Of a DNA stretch of 27,162 nucleotides, positions 1 to 13,477 are shown piece after piece. The translations under genes were made by a program, and so were the position numbers. Origin of the DNA: Leptospira alstonii serovar Sichuan str. 79601. Lineage in GTDB: Bacteria > Spirochaetota > Leptospiria > Leptospirales > Leptospiraceae. The notes under the pieces were generated by a model. The model was not told the origin of the DNA and searched no databases. It saw only the letters and a program-made list of their open reading frames with translations. Position 1 is the stretch's first letter. Each line of letters starts with the position of its first letter. The stretch spans positions 167,501 through 194,662 of the forward strand of contig NZ_ANIK01000035.1 in assembly GCF_000347175.1 (NCBI RefSeq). Reading direction: 5' to 3'.

Positions 1-228
1 CTTTGACTCATATTCTTTGATTCTTCCGATTCCTTTCTTTTGTTGTCAAGTGATCTGATATGGAAATTCTCGGAAAAAATTTCCGACTTCATTCTTTCCT
101 TGCCAAGTTATCCGAAATCCTTTGTAGAGAATCCTTAAAAAAATTTCTAACCCCGTTCTTTCTTTAAAGTGAATTCCAAAGTCCTACGTTTAATTTCGGT
201 TAATGCCCATCTTCGCAATGATTCCTTT

Positions 229-329
229 AGAGTTGTTGAAAAATTAATTCCCCATCTTTGTCCGTTTCATTGAAATGTGCGATTGAAGCAGTTTTGTTAA
301 TCTCCATTATGGAATTTTTCAACAACTCT
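229..329. mobile_element. MITE-like element, copy 1
   Basis: A 101-bp element bounded by a perfect 17-bp terminal inverted repeat, AGAGTTGTTGAAAAATT at 229-245 and its reverse complement at 313-329. It is flanked on both sides by TTT (226-228 and 330-332), which may be a 3-bp target duplication. The same element lies in the opposite orientation at 18283-18383 with about nine differences by eye. It has no coding capacity. The layout fits a non-autonomous element moved in trans by an unknown transposase. Confidence 0.8.
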
Positions 330-507
330 TTTGTACGACCGTCCATCTATTCGGGATTAAATAAAAGAAAAATAACGTAAGTCCATATTTTAGTGGATAA
401 CTGTCAGAGACGAGAAGTTAGGAAAGTATTGTCAAGTCCTAACGCCTAATTCACAGCCGCTTGAAACGGGTGTTTCCATATAACAAATGCGAAAGCGATT
501 GAAGCGA

Positions 508-568
508 GATCAACAAATTGAATGACCGCGAAATTTTGTTTTCCGAGCAATCCGTCAATTTGTTGATC
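508..568. repeat. 14-bp perfect inverted repeat
   Basis: GATCAACAAATTGA (508-521) is the exact reverse complement of 555-568, with a 33-base loop. There is no T-run on either side, so it does not look like an intrinsic terminator. It lies about 200 bases upstream of the aldehyde dehydrogenase gene. It may be a transposon-end remnant or a regulatory hairpin; the function is unknown. Confidence 0.55.
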
Positions 569-771
569 AAAGCGGAAAGCGCGGTCCGGCCATAACTCGA
601 GTGGAATGTTCTAGGATCGGAATGCCAAGGCCGGATTCGCCCCGCTTCTTACGCCAAACTCACGTTCATAAAAAGAATTGCTTTCGGATTCCGCGATGAT
701 AGAATGAGGCCGCCCGACCATCGGGCCATTCCCAATTACGAATTTCTAAACGATATGAGGAGCTAATTCCG

Positions 772-2250
<1,479 letters not shown>

Positions 2251-2321
2251 TTTTGTAAACAAGGAAGCGATTACCGAAATTTCGAATCCGATTTTCGTTT
2301 TAAAACATCGCGATTTCTTGA

Positions 2322-2363
2322 AATCCTTTGGAGTTTGCCGAGAAGACTCCGAAGGATTTTTTT
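2322..2363 (+). terminator. Intrinsic terminator after the aldehyde dehydrogenase
   Basis: A 13-bp stem (2322-2334 with 2346-2358, one G-T wobble) with an 11-base loop runs directly into a seven-T tract at 2357-2363. It lies 71 bases after the stop codon of the aldehyde dehydrogenase and upstream of the LRR gene, so the two genes are probably separate transcription units. Confidence 0.88.
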
Positions 2364-2455
2364 ATGGGTAGGGTCGATTTGAAAAAAAGTTGTCCGTATG
2401 AAAGCGATTTTCATCCTTTCCCTGTGCAAAAAATTTAAAACTCAGGTAATGCCGC

Positions 2456-3064
2456 ATGCTCATGAACTCCAAGGATAGTGTCGCTAACGTTCAAAAAATC
2501 GTCGTAATTTTTTCGTTCTTCGTTTGTTTCCTTTTCGAAATACAATCGGAAGAAATAGCAAAACAGAAACATTACAAAAACTTAACTAAGGCCCTCCAAA
2601 ACCCATTGAACGTTCACGTATTGGATTTGAGTTTTCAAAAACTTGCTACGGTTCCCAAAACGATCGAACGATTCAAGAATCTACAAAGATTGAATTTGGA
2701 TGGAAACGATCTTACCGAGTTGCCCAAGGAAATCGGTCAACTACGGAATTTGCAAGAGTTGAATTTGAATAACAACAAACTCATTTCTCTTCCTAAAGAA
2801 ATCGAACAGTTACAAAATTTGCAAAAACTCGAATTGATTGGCAACCAACTCACCGCTCTTACGACGGAAGTGTTACAACTTCGGAATTTACAAATTTTGA
2901 ATTTGAGCGTCAACCGACTTACGACGATTCCAAGAGAAATCGCAGAACTTATAAGTTTACAAAGATTGGAATTAGACTCTAACTCTATTTCGCCCAAAGA
3001 AAAAGAAAGAATCCGAAAGCTGCTTTCCAATTGCGAAATCGATTTTGAAGGTGGAGGAGATTGA
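2456..3064 (+). CDS. Secreted leucine-rich-repeat protein
   Basis: This 202-aa protein has an N-terminal hydrophobic stretch (residues about 13-28, IVVIFSFFVCFLF) that reads as a signal peptide ending near EIQS. About five 23-residue leucine-rich repeats follow, with the bacterial pattern LxxLxLxxNxLxxLPxEIxxL, from about residue 48 to 180. The C-terminus is capped by a short helix and a Cys-containing tail. Leptospira species carry families of such small LRR proteins, some of which are surface-exposed or secreted and bind host proteins; no ligand can be deduced here. An AGGT element 8 bases before 2456 supports this start, although ATG at 2462 is a near alternative. The gene is convergent with the exosortase gene. 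Confidence 0.9.
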   Translation: MLMNSKDSVANVQKIVVIFSFFVCFLFEIQSEEIAKQKHYKNLTKALQNPLNVHVLDLSFQKLATVPKTIERFKNLQRLNLDGNDLTELPKEIGQLRNLQELNLNNNKLISLPKEIEQLQNLQKLELIGNQLTALTTEVLQLRNLQILNLSVNRLTTIPREIAELISLQRLELDSNSISPKEKERIRKLLSNCEIDFEGGGD

Positions 3065-3208
3065 TGGAGGTTTTATAAAAATCGGAGCAATCTTTCCGAT
3101 ACGCATAACGTAACACTTTCTTTGTTTCTAAAACCATTCAAACAAAGCGACGATTTTTAAATTTATTTAACGCGAATTCGATGGAAGAAAGTTAGGGCAA
3201 ATCTAAGA

Positions 3209-4699
3209 TCATTGGATCGATTCTTTTTTACCGCCGAGAGGCTCCTTCGAAAAACTTTCCGCAATTTTACGAAGTTCTTCTTCGTTCGGCCCATACAGAT
3301 TCCACTGGATTACGTCTGCGCCGAGCAAACGTTTCCATCTCCATTCCAAATCGGAAGCCGCTCGACGCGGTGCAAATTCGGTTAATCGGGAGAGCTCCGT
3401 TTCGTCTAACTTGGATTTTTCCGTAATCGAATACCACCAAAGAAGAATCGGTTTTTCTCCGGACGGGCTTTTTAACTCCGCCCTTTTTAAGCCGTTCCGC
3501 TCCCCTTGTTCCGCAAAGGAAAAGCCGACCGCTTCAAAACAAATTCTGGGATCGTGCCCCGTTCCGATCGCGAACAAATCTCGTTTTAAGATGAGATAAT
3601 TTTCCTTTGAGCGATAAACGGCGATTCTGTGATCGCTTAGTGTGGAATTTGCGTCGAGATGAAACGTATCGATTTTAGAAGGCCATATATACGGTTTTAC
3701 CGGGATAAAACGATTTATAGGCGCTAAAGAAATCGCCGTCGATAAAGGGAGAATCAACCACAGAATTTTCGGAGGAGATCGTAAAATCAGATTCGAAAAA
3801 TTGAATTCGTTTTGTTTCGAATTCGGGAACAACAAGGAAATGAACGCCAACGGCACGACGATTCCGCAAATAAAAAGTACAATTCCGATCAACTCGTGTC
3901 TCCAAGTACCGGCCGGTATTTGAAAAAGAATCAAGACACAAACTCTGAAAAGGTTGGAAAAAAACCAAAGAGGAAGAACAAGAGAAGAAATCAAAATCGC
4001 TCCGATCCGATTGGCGCGGGATATAAACGCCGCCGCGATGAGAATCGAAGCAAGCCCCATCTTCATTCCTTCGCAGACTCGATCGACCGCAAACCATCTT
4101 TCGTGAAAGAAAATTTGATTTCCGACCGCCAACGCACTCGAGTCTATGAATCGTATCAATTGCACGCACAATTCGGTAACGATCAAACGCAGTTTATATC
4201 CGAGAAAGAGAGAACCGAATCCCGTAATCGGAGGAATCGCAAAGACTAAAAAGGGAGCGGGCCAAACAAATGCGATTCCGCTCAGATACAAAACGGCGAG
4301 CGCGTTCCAAAACGATCCGATCCAAACGAGACTGAGTCTTTGAAAGAAAATTCCCGAAATCACAAAAATCGTTCCGGGCAAAAGCCACCCGATTCTTTTC
4401 CGAAAGTTTATCTCAAAACGAAATCTTTTCGTTCTAGAAGGTTCCAAAATCTCGGAGCCCTGCGCCACACTTTCAATTTTTATAATGTTTGCAACGTCTT
4501 GCGTCTCTTTAAAGGACGGATTCCGGTTGGAATTTTCACGACCACTCTCGAAACGAACAAAAAGCGGAAGAAACAAAATTGGATATAACTCAAAGACGGA
4601 TTTCAGACTCAGCAAATCTTTGCCGACTTGAAACATCGGAATCACGCAGACTAAGACCAAAATTCCGACTAAAAAAATGGATCGATTGGATAGTTTCAT
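3209..4699 (-). CDS. Exosortase with a C-terminal EpsI-like domain
   Basis: This 496-aa multi-pass membrane protein has the exosortase/archaeosortase signature: Cys209 in VDRVCEGMKMG, Arg252 in SNLFRVC and His268 in TWRHELIG, each next to a membrane segment (core about 105-295). These are the Cys-Arg-His triad residues of transpeptidases that process PEP-CTERM proteins. After one more membrane segment (about 312-327) a soluble tail contains HDPRICFEAVGF (382-393), which recalls the HDPxxCY region of EpsI/DUF3485 proteins, so the enzyme looks like an exosortase-EpsI fusion. It lies 86 bases downstream of a gene with a PEP-CTERM tail on the same strand, its likely only substrate. I see no strong ribosome-binding site. 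XrtN- or XrtK-like subtypes are possible; I cannot assign one. Confidence 0.85.
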   Translation of the reverse strand: MKLSNRSIFLVGILVLVCVIPMFQVGKDLLSLKSVFELYPILFLPLFVRFESGRENSNRNPSFKETQDVANIIKIESVAQGSEILEPSRTKRFRFEINFRKRIGWLLPGTIFVISGIFFQRLSLVWIGSFWNALAVLYLSGIAFVWPAPFLVFAIPPITGFGSLFLGYKLRLIVTELCVQLIRFIDSSALAVGNQIFFHERWFAVDRVCEGMKMGLASILIAAAFISRANRIGAILISSLVLPLWFFSNLFRVCVLILFQIPAGTWRHELIGIVLFICGIVVPLAFISLLFPNSKQNEFNFSNLILRSPPKILWLILPLSTAISLAPINRFIPVKPYIWPSKIDTFHLDANSTLSDHRIAVYRSKENYLILKRDLFAIGTGHDPRICFEAVGFSFAEQGERNGLKRAELKSPSGEKPILLWWYSITEKSKLDETELSRLTEFAPRRAASDLEWRWKRLLGADVIQWNLYGPNEEELRKIAESFSKEPLGGKKESIQ

Positions 4700-4785
4700 A
4701 TAATCGAAGTTAGATGATCAGTAAAAGAAAATTCCGAAATACTGGAATCAATTACCATCTACACCATTCTTCCGTTATATCAATA

Positions 4786-7428
4786 TTAAGCGAAGCGTCT
4801 TCTCATTCTGAAATAAACGATCAACCCTAAAACGATACAAACGAGTAACAACCATTCGCCGGGTTCGGGTACGGCTCCGGGAGCTTCGAGTTTACTTTGG
4901 CCGAGCGCGGATTTGTTCGCCTTGATTCCAAATCGTTTGTAATCATTTTCGGTTTCGAGTACGATCAACGTGGAAACGGGAGAAACGACCATCGCATCTT
5001 GCGCTAAGTCTACCAGATCGCCGTTTTCCAGATCCCGATCAAAGAATCTTTTTCCGAGTTGTTTCATGATCTTTCTCTGAATCGACATTCGAACGAGTAG
5101 ATCCGATCCCGGTTGTCTAATGCACGTTCGATCGGTTTTTTCAAGAGAAAGTTTTGCATACGGAAGAGAGGTGACGTTTTCATTTTCGATCGGTAAACGG
5201 ATTTGTTTGTTTCGAAGTACGTTCAGTAATTCGTCTTCATTCTCCGCGACGGATACGACTTGGTTTAGGTCGATGAGACTCGCAACGTATTCGGAACGTT
5301 TGCCGTTTAAGATCGCGATCTTTACGGGTTCGGATCGTATTGCAGCTGAGGTCTGCATTTTGGAAAAATGCACGGAACCGCGCAGTTCTCCCAAGGGAAT
5401 CGATTGGTTCTCCCCCGCAACGATCCAGAGAGGCGTTTTCCCTCCTAATACTTTGGTCGTCGGAGACGTTTCATTGAAATGAAGAGGAAATAAATTGAAG
5501 GCAGGAATTTCACATTCGTCCAGATAACGAATCGCTTTTTCGACGTCTTTTGTGCGAAACCATTCGTTGGTAAGGATCGTAACCGGAATTCCAAACCCGT
5601 ACATTTTCTTTACTACGTTCTTCCACTCCGAACGAGAAAGAGAAGTATTGAGCGCGACTACGATCGTATCGGGTGAAAATTGTACAAGTTCCGTTTGTTC
5701 CGGAAGCACGTTGTATGTCTTATCCGGTCCTGTAGAAATCATTCCTTGAGGCGGAGTCGCCGGAAACGAAAAAGACCAACCTTTTGACCCGGCGCCTCCG
5801 GTCCACTGACGCACTTGAGAATCCGAAACTACTTTTTCTTTCAAAGAAATTCCGGAAGTGGAAAGTTCGATCGGAGCTTTGGAAAACAAATCCACGTTTA
5901 CGTTTTGATCCGCGAAATCGGAGACTGGGCCTTCAAAACGGATTCTTTCATAACTCAGAGTTTCCGTCTCTTTGATCGTCGTGTTGTCCGTTTTGAGAGG
6001 AGAAACGATTCCGATTCTTACCATTCTATAATTTTCGGGAGTTACGGGAAAAACTCGCAGGCGCAATCGATTTCCGTCCAACCACTCCACATACGAAGGA
6101 TCTCTTCTTTCCCTTCCTACGATTTGTTCGTACGCGTTACGCGCCGTTGAACGAAACGTAAGTCTTGCGGGCCTTTCCTCTCCGTTGATCCATAGAGAAA
6201 GTTTCGTACAAATACTTCCCGGCGGAACGGTGATCGTATAGATCGCTTCTTCCGGAGGAGACGTCCCTCGACCCAAACCGATCCAGGAATGCGAAGAAGC
6301 ATTTTCGTTATAGATCGAAAGGGTCGTCTCCGTATAAGAAACGCGAAGTTCCGGATGGATTTGAACGTGAGAATCTATATCCGTTGTAATGAGCGAATGC
6401 CCTCTCCACAATCGATCGAGATACGCATGCGATTTTCCGAATAGAAGGTGCAACATTTTTCCCGCCTCTTCTTCGGTAATTCGAGATTCCGATGCAGAAC
6501 GACCAGAGAAAGAGAAGGTAAGAAATCCCGTTGAGGCAAAATATGCGAGCGGATCGAACTGGCTCTGAGCCGCAAATAAGGCGATCTGAGATCTTCGGTC
6601 CGGCTGAAGAACCATCTCGGTTACGTGATTGACTCTCATACGAGACGCCTTTTGAATCCAATCCGGCAGATCTCCGTCTATCCGATTGTTTCCTTGAACC
6701 GCTTCGGGTTTGGTAAGAATCGTTTCCGCGTGATTCCATTGGATAAAGTAATAAGTGGAATAAGCGATGAGCAAAATCGAGGTGGCAAGGATCAAACCCA
6801 ATGAGATTTTCTTTTTACTTTTATCCAGGGAAAAATGAATTTTATGGATCGACTTTACAAACGCCGTGATCGCGAACAAAGGACCATAGGGAAGAAATCC
6901 AAGACCCGCCATCCAAATCAAAGCCCAACTAAAAATCATAAGCGGAGCCAGAACTAAAGCGAAGGAAACGGATATAAAAGCGCCCAGAATCAAAATCGGT
7001 TGAAAGAATGGTAATACGATTTGCGGCAGCCGATCGATAAAAAGAGAAGCCGCAAGCAATGAGAATGAAATCCAAAGAACCCAAACCGTTCTTTCGGTAA
7101 AAGGAGGAAATACCCCGTGATTGAACACATACGAATTCGTAGTAAAACAAACCGCGGATACAATCAGAGTAAAAATCAAAAACTGTTTGTAATTCGGAAA
7201 GAAAACATACAAGAGAACGGAGAACAATACAAAAAATATGAGCCCGACAAAGGCAACTAGAAACCCGTCGCCTCTTCCGGGATGATAATCATACCTAAGC
7301 ATTCCATACACAACCGCCGCAAGTAAAATGATTGCTCCGATCAAACTTAACATCCAAACCCAAGCGGGTTTCTCGGATGTGAAAATTTTAACTCTGCGTT
7401 GAAAGTATTCCATAATCTTAGTTTGCAT
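4786..7428 (-). CDS. VIT-domain membrane protein with PEP-CTERM-type sorting tail
   Basis: This 880-aa protein is the likely exosortase substrate. Residues about 22-230 contain roughly seven or eight hydrophobic membrane segments. Residues about 365-480 resemble a VIT (vault/inter-alpha-trypsin) domain, with VPPGSICTKLSLWINGEERP followed by AYEQIVGRERRDPSYVEW. A mixed region to about 840 follows. The C-terminus is a textbook sorting tail: VPEP (853-856), a hydrophobic helix (about 859-873), then RMRRR. The start is supported by AAGGAG nine bases upstream. Pairs of one exosortase and one neighbouring VIT or MSEP-type substrate are known in other bacteria (XrtN and XrtK systems), which fits this two-gene operon. 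Its cellular role is unknown. A partial copy of its 5' end lies at 7559-7690. Confidence 0.87.
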   Translation of the reverse strand: MQTKIMEYFQRRVKIFTSEKPAWVWMLSLIGAIILLAAVVYGMLRYDYHPGRGDGFLVAFVGLIFFVLFSVLLYVFFPNYKQFLIFTLIVSAVCFTTNSYVFNHGVFPPFTERTVWVLWISFSLLAASLFIDRLPQIVLPFFQPILILGAFISVSFALVLAPLMIFSWALIWMAGLGFLPYGPLFAITAFVKSIHKIHFSLDKSKKKISLGLILATSILLIAYSTYYFIQWNHAETILTKPEAVQGNNRIDGDLPDWIQKASRMRVNHVTEMVLQPDRRSQIALFAAQSQFDPLAYFASTGFLTFSFSGRSASESRITEEEAGKMLHLLFGKSHAYLDRLWRGHSLITTDIDSHVQIHPELRVSYTETTLSIYNENASSHSWIGLGRGTSPPEEAIYTITVPPGSICTKLSLWINGEERPARLTFRSTARNAYEQIVGRERRDPSYVEWLDGNRLRLRVFPVTPENYRMVRIGIVSPLKTDNTTIKETETLSYERIRFEGPVSDFADQNVNVDLFSKAPIELSTSGISLKEKVVSDSQVRQWTGGAGSKGWSFSFPATPPQGMISTGPDKTYNVLPEQTELVQFSPDTIVVALNTSLSRSEWKNVVKKMYGFGIPVTILTNEWFRTKDVEKAIRYLDECEIPAFNLFPLHFNETSPTTKVLGGKTPLWIVAGENQSIPLGELRGSVHFSKMQTSAAIRSEPVKIAILNGKRSEYVASLIDLNQVVSVAENEDELLNVLRNKQIRLPIENENVTSLPYAKLSLEKTDRTCIRQPGSDLLVRMSIQRKIMKQLGKRFFDRDLENGDLVDLAQDAMVVSPVSTLIVLETENDYKRFGIKANKSALGQSKLEAPGAVPEPGEWLLLVCIVLGLIVYFRMRRRFA

Positions 7429-8081
7429 CGCTTTGGGCTCCTTTGTGTAAGCTTGTTCTGTTTTTATTTTATGTTTGAATTTTGGAAACTAAAAATTAAA
7501 GCGAATTCAACGTAAGAATTTATACCTTCGTTTTTATTGCGTTAGTCTCTCTTTCATTTTACTCAAGAATTTGAAAATCGCGGTTGCTACGAGTGAAGAC
7601 AACGTCCAAACCCCAGACCGGTTTTTCGAATGTGGAAATTTTAACTTTGCGTTGAAAGTAGTCTCTAATTTTGTTTTGTATCGTCGTCATAGCCGATTCT
7701 TGTTTTTGATTCTATGAAAGAATCTATCAAAGTTTCCAAAATAAGTCGCCTCCTCAAGTGTTCCATTCGGAGCACTCAGGTGCTTGAACGGATATTTGAT
7801 CCCTAAGTATGGATTACTCTTTGTTTTAACAAACGAAATCGGATTTTCGTTTTTCGAGGCGGCGCAAGAAAGATCAAATGCGAAAAAACGTTCGATTACA
7901 AAATATTATAATTTCAGAATATTATTTTTTTTCAAATTCCTGATCCCTACGTAATAGAGTAGCATGAATTTTGAAACGAATCCCCGTTTTAAAGGCGGAA
8001 CTCCGGACACCGTTTTACGTAGTTTTGAGTAGGAAATATCAATTTAGAATTACGATGGAACTTTCGAACGGGAAATATTCG
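7429..8081. other. Intergenic region holding a gene fragment and a hairpin
   Basis: This 653-base gap contains the upstream region of the VIT/PEP-CTERM gene, a decayed duplicate of that gene's 5' end (7559-7690), and an 8-bp hairpin AGTGTTCC-ATTC-GGAGCACT (7757-7776) without a T-run. AT-rich sequence with repeats of AATATTA lies near 7899-7925. I see no other gene. Confidence 0.6.
7559..7690 (-). pseudogene. Truncated duplicate of the 5' end of the VIT/PEP-CTERM gene
   Basis: Reading minus from ATG at 7690 gives 43 codons. The first 26 or so (MTTIQNKIRDYFQRKVKIST then FEKPVW) match the start of the downstream 880-aa protein (IMEYFQRRVKIFTSEKPAWVW). After that the frame diverges and stops at 7559. 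No ribosome-binding site precedes it. The DNA similarity is visible by eye between 7610-7690 and 7350-7430. It is probably the remnant of a tandem duplication or of a second, now deleted, substrate gene. Confidence 0.75.
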
Positions 8082-8729
8082 TCAGCTGGTAAGTTCGCCG
8101 ACCGGATGGCCCGTTTCCAATTTTGCGATTAGGCGAATTTCCCTGTCTAAGAACGCGTCGATGAAAGGATTCAGGTCCTTGATTTTACTGGATAATTCGT
8201 AACCCGCTTCCATCGTTTCCACCAGAGAAGTCGCACCCACCATGGAAGCGGCTACCTTGATCGGGGCCATTACGAGTTTGATCATAGGAAGTTTGGAAAG
8301 TGAAAAAAAGAATTTAAGAGTATTACAGACCATTTGAATTTGAGTTTTTCTTTCGCTAAAACGATTCGCTTCGCCCATCGCGGCGTAAAGATTGTCTCTG
8401 GAAATTATACCGTCCTCCATAAGATTGTTTTCGATCACGACTTTTGCCGTGTCGTAATCCAAAGAGTCCGTTAGACGATTTAGGAGAATGATCTGATGAA
8501 TGTTTTCGGTCATGGATTTACCCGCGACCGTTTTCAACTTATCATACAGACTTTCTAAGGCGTTATCTCTTTCTTCCTTGTTCGAAGGAGAATATAAATT
8601 GAACTCGAAAAAATCCGGGATGTCGCCGTATCCTTTGATGACAAGAAGATCCGAATAAGTTGTGCGAAGCCTCTCGATAGTCGCGCGAACAACCGCTTTA
8701 CGGGTTAGCTCTAACACATGTTGATCCAT
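8082..8729 (-). CDS. Conserved hypothetical protein
   Basis: I do not recognise a family for this 215-aa protein. It looks mostly helical and soluble, with amphipathic helices and a moderately hydrophobic, Met/Ala/Val-rich stretch at about 138-170 (LSKLPMIKLVMAPIKVAA) that could be a membrane-associated helix pair. There is no signal peptide. It follows the SPOR-domain gene by 53 bases on the same strand and is probably co-transcribed with it and coaE. Base composition matches its neighbours, so it looks like a core genomic gene. The start ATG at 8729 has only a weak purine-rich site upstream. Confidence 0.75.
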   Translation of the reverse strand: MDQHVLELTRKAVVRATIERLRTTYSDLLVIKGYGDIPDFFEFNLYSPSNKEERDNALESLYDKLKTVAGKSMTENIHQIILLNRLTDSLDYDTAKVVIENNLMEDGIISRDNLYAAMGEANRFSERKTQIQMVCNTLKFFFSLSKLPMIKLVMAPIKVAASMVGATSLVETMEAGYELSSKIKDLNPFIDAFLDREIRLIAKLETGHPVGELTS

Positions 8730-8782
8730 TCTTAATTCAGAAACAGATTTCGTAGGCTACGTATCTTAGGTCAATATAAAAA

Positions 8783-10146
<1,364 letters not shown>

Positions 10147-10305
10147 GGGTTGAGAATAGGGCCGCCGGACAAAAGTACAAGCAAAAAAGAAACTTCCTTC
10201 TCGTTTTATACCTGTTCGCTTAACAAAATATGTCTTTGGGCATATTGTTCATCGTATTCATTTGTGAGACAATCGTATCCGTTATGGCATGTGCCGGAGG
10301 AGACA

Positions 10306-11592
10306 ATGAGAAGTTATCGAACATTAGCGAGTGCGGTTTTAGTAGGATTTCTACTTTTCGGAGTCAATGCCTGCACGAACTCGCAAGACCCCAATCTGCT
10401 CTGGCTTTTAAACGCCACACAACCGAACCCTCCCGCCGCTCCTGATGGAGAACAACCTTTTAGCATCGTCATCAACGACGAAACCGCTCCCGTGGATTTC
10501 GTTTTCGACACGACTAGGACGGTAAACGTAAACATCCAGGTTCTTAGTCCCGAATCCCCGATCTCCGGAAGTTTAGTACAAGTTTATAATATAGATAATA
10601 CGGCTCAAAGATCGATCTTCAGGGCGGCGACTTCGGCAAACGGAGAAGTAAAAGGAAGTTTTACGATCGACGAGGCGACCCATAAGGTCCTGCTCAAAGT
10701 GGAAGCCTTCGGCCAACTCTACGAGGCCGAAATACAAATCATCAATGCTTACAGCATTTCCAGAAGAATCACAATCGTGATCAAGGGAAATAACGTAATT
10801 CTTCCGGACACGGACAAGGATGGAATCGTGGATCGCGACGACACGTATCCGAACGATCCGACTCGAGCGTCTACGTTTCGTTATCCGACCGAAGGATATT
10901 ATACGATTTCTTTCGAAGACTTATATCCGAATCAAGGAGACGCGGACTTTAACGACTACAACGTGAGAGTCGTGTTCGAGGAAGATTGGAACGCAAAGGG
11001 CGAAGTGGCGAGAGTGCGCGCAAACTTCCTTCACGTCGCCAAGGGCGCCGGATACAATCACACGCTTCATCTTACGATTCCGCAAATCATCGCATCCTCC
11101 TATTCCTTAACTCGATACGGATACGACGGTACTACGATTGAGTCCAACGCGACCGGCGGCAATTCTTCGATTTCTTCTCTGGAAATTCTTCCTAGATCCA
11201 ATACGACGATCCCATCTTCGAACACTTCGAGATCCAACACGACTTTCAAAAAAGGAAAGTCCGCGAACTTGGAAGTTATCTTACAGAACGCGATCAATCG
11301 TGTGACCTTAGGTCCCGCTCCGTACGATACCTTTGTAAAAGTGATCAATACGAATAAGGAAATTCATTTTCCAAAAAGATATTTCGATGCGAGCGGAAAG
11401 GATATTTATCTGGATTCTACCGGTTTTCCTTGGGCATTACTCGTTCCCGGAAATTTTCTCTGGCCTTATGAAAGTACGGATATCCGTAAATCGTATCCTT
11501 CTTTCAAACCTTGGTACGAATCGCTTGGGAATACGAACCATAACTGGTATGTGACTCCGGTCCTTTCGGAAGTATTTCCGGCAACGAACTAA
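10306..11592 (+). CDS. LruC-domain lipoprotein
   Basis: I chose the ATG at 10306 because GGAGGAGA lies just upstream (10296-10303) and a lipoprotein signal peptide follows. The hydrophobic stretch VLVGFLLFGV precedes Cys23 in GVNAC, a plausible spirochaetal lipobox. The mature protein (428 aa with signal) has a beta-rich N-terminal part (about 50-160), a calcium-type DTDKDGIVDRDD loop (168-179) and a LruC domain with its hallmark FEDLYPNQGDADFNDYNV at 203-220, running to about residue 410. An Asn/Ser/Thr-rich insert lies near 304-325. LruC is a known Leptospira lipoprotein, and this domain is widespread in predicted surface proteins; this gene need not be lruC itself. A strong terminator follows. 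Confidence 0.87.
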   Translation: MRSYRTLASAVLVGFLLFGVNACTNSQDPNLLWLLNATQPNPPAAPDGEQPFSIVINDETAPVDFVFDTTRTVNVNIQVLSPESPISGSLVQVYNIDNTAQRSIFRAATSANGEVKGSFTIDEATHKVLLKVEAFGQLYEAEIQIINAYSISRRITIVIKGNNVILPDTDKDGIVDRDDTYPNDPTRASTFRYPTEGYYTISFEDLYPNQGDADFNDYNVRVVFEEDWNAKGEVARVRANFLHVAKGAGYNHTLHLTIPQIIASSYSLTRYGYDGTTIESNATGGNSSISSLEILPRSNTTIPSSNTSRSNTTFKKGKSANLEVILQNAINRVTLGPAPYDTFVKVINTNKEIHFPKRYFDASGKDIYLDSTGFPWALLVPGNFLWPYESTDIRKSYPSFKPWYESLGNTNHNWYVTPVLSEVFPATN

Positions 11593-11601
11593 AACTCATT
11601 T

Positions 11602-11634
11602 TCCCGGGATTTTCTTCCCGGGATCTCTTTTTTT
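11602..11634 (+). terminator. Intrinsic terminator after the LruC-domain gene
   Basis: Two copies of the self-complementary TCCCGGGA (11602-11609 and 11616-11623) form an 8-bp GC-rich stem with a 6-base loop, followed by TCTC and a seven-T tract ending at 11634. It starts 10 bases after the stop codon and separates this gene from the two-component operon. Confidence 0.88.
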
Positions 11635-11676
11635 CTTTTCTTTCTTTGAGGTCAAACGAGAATGTTTTAACCTCTT

Positions 11677-13406
<1,730 letters not shown>

Positions 13407-13477
13407 ATCGACGTTCGTAAAGTCGACGACGCGATTTGTTAAGCGAAGAATCGAGAAACTGATTCCGAACAAACAAC

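Larger units (their letters stand above)
1..771. other. Intergenic region without a supported gene
   Basis: I find no convincing coding sequence in this stretch; frames on both strands are short and resemble no family I recognise. It contains a 101-bp MITE-like element (229-329) and a 14-bp perfect inverted repeat (508-521 with 555-568). The last bases hold the ribosome-binding site AGGAG (756-760) of the aldehyde dehydrogenase gene. A gene entering from the left edge cannot be excluded, but no frame stays open convincingly. Confidence 0.6.

Noticed and set aside
3120..3147. Terminator between the convergent LRR and exosortase genes
   Set aside because: CTTTGTTT and AAACAAAG can pair, but the stem is AT-rich and no adjacent T-run is clear on either strand.
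10150..10305. N-terminal extension of the LruC-domain lipoprotein starting at 10150
   Set aside because: The upstream residues show no signal peptide logic, while 10306 has a strong ribosome-binding site and a lipobox at Cys23.
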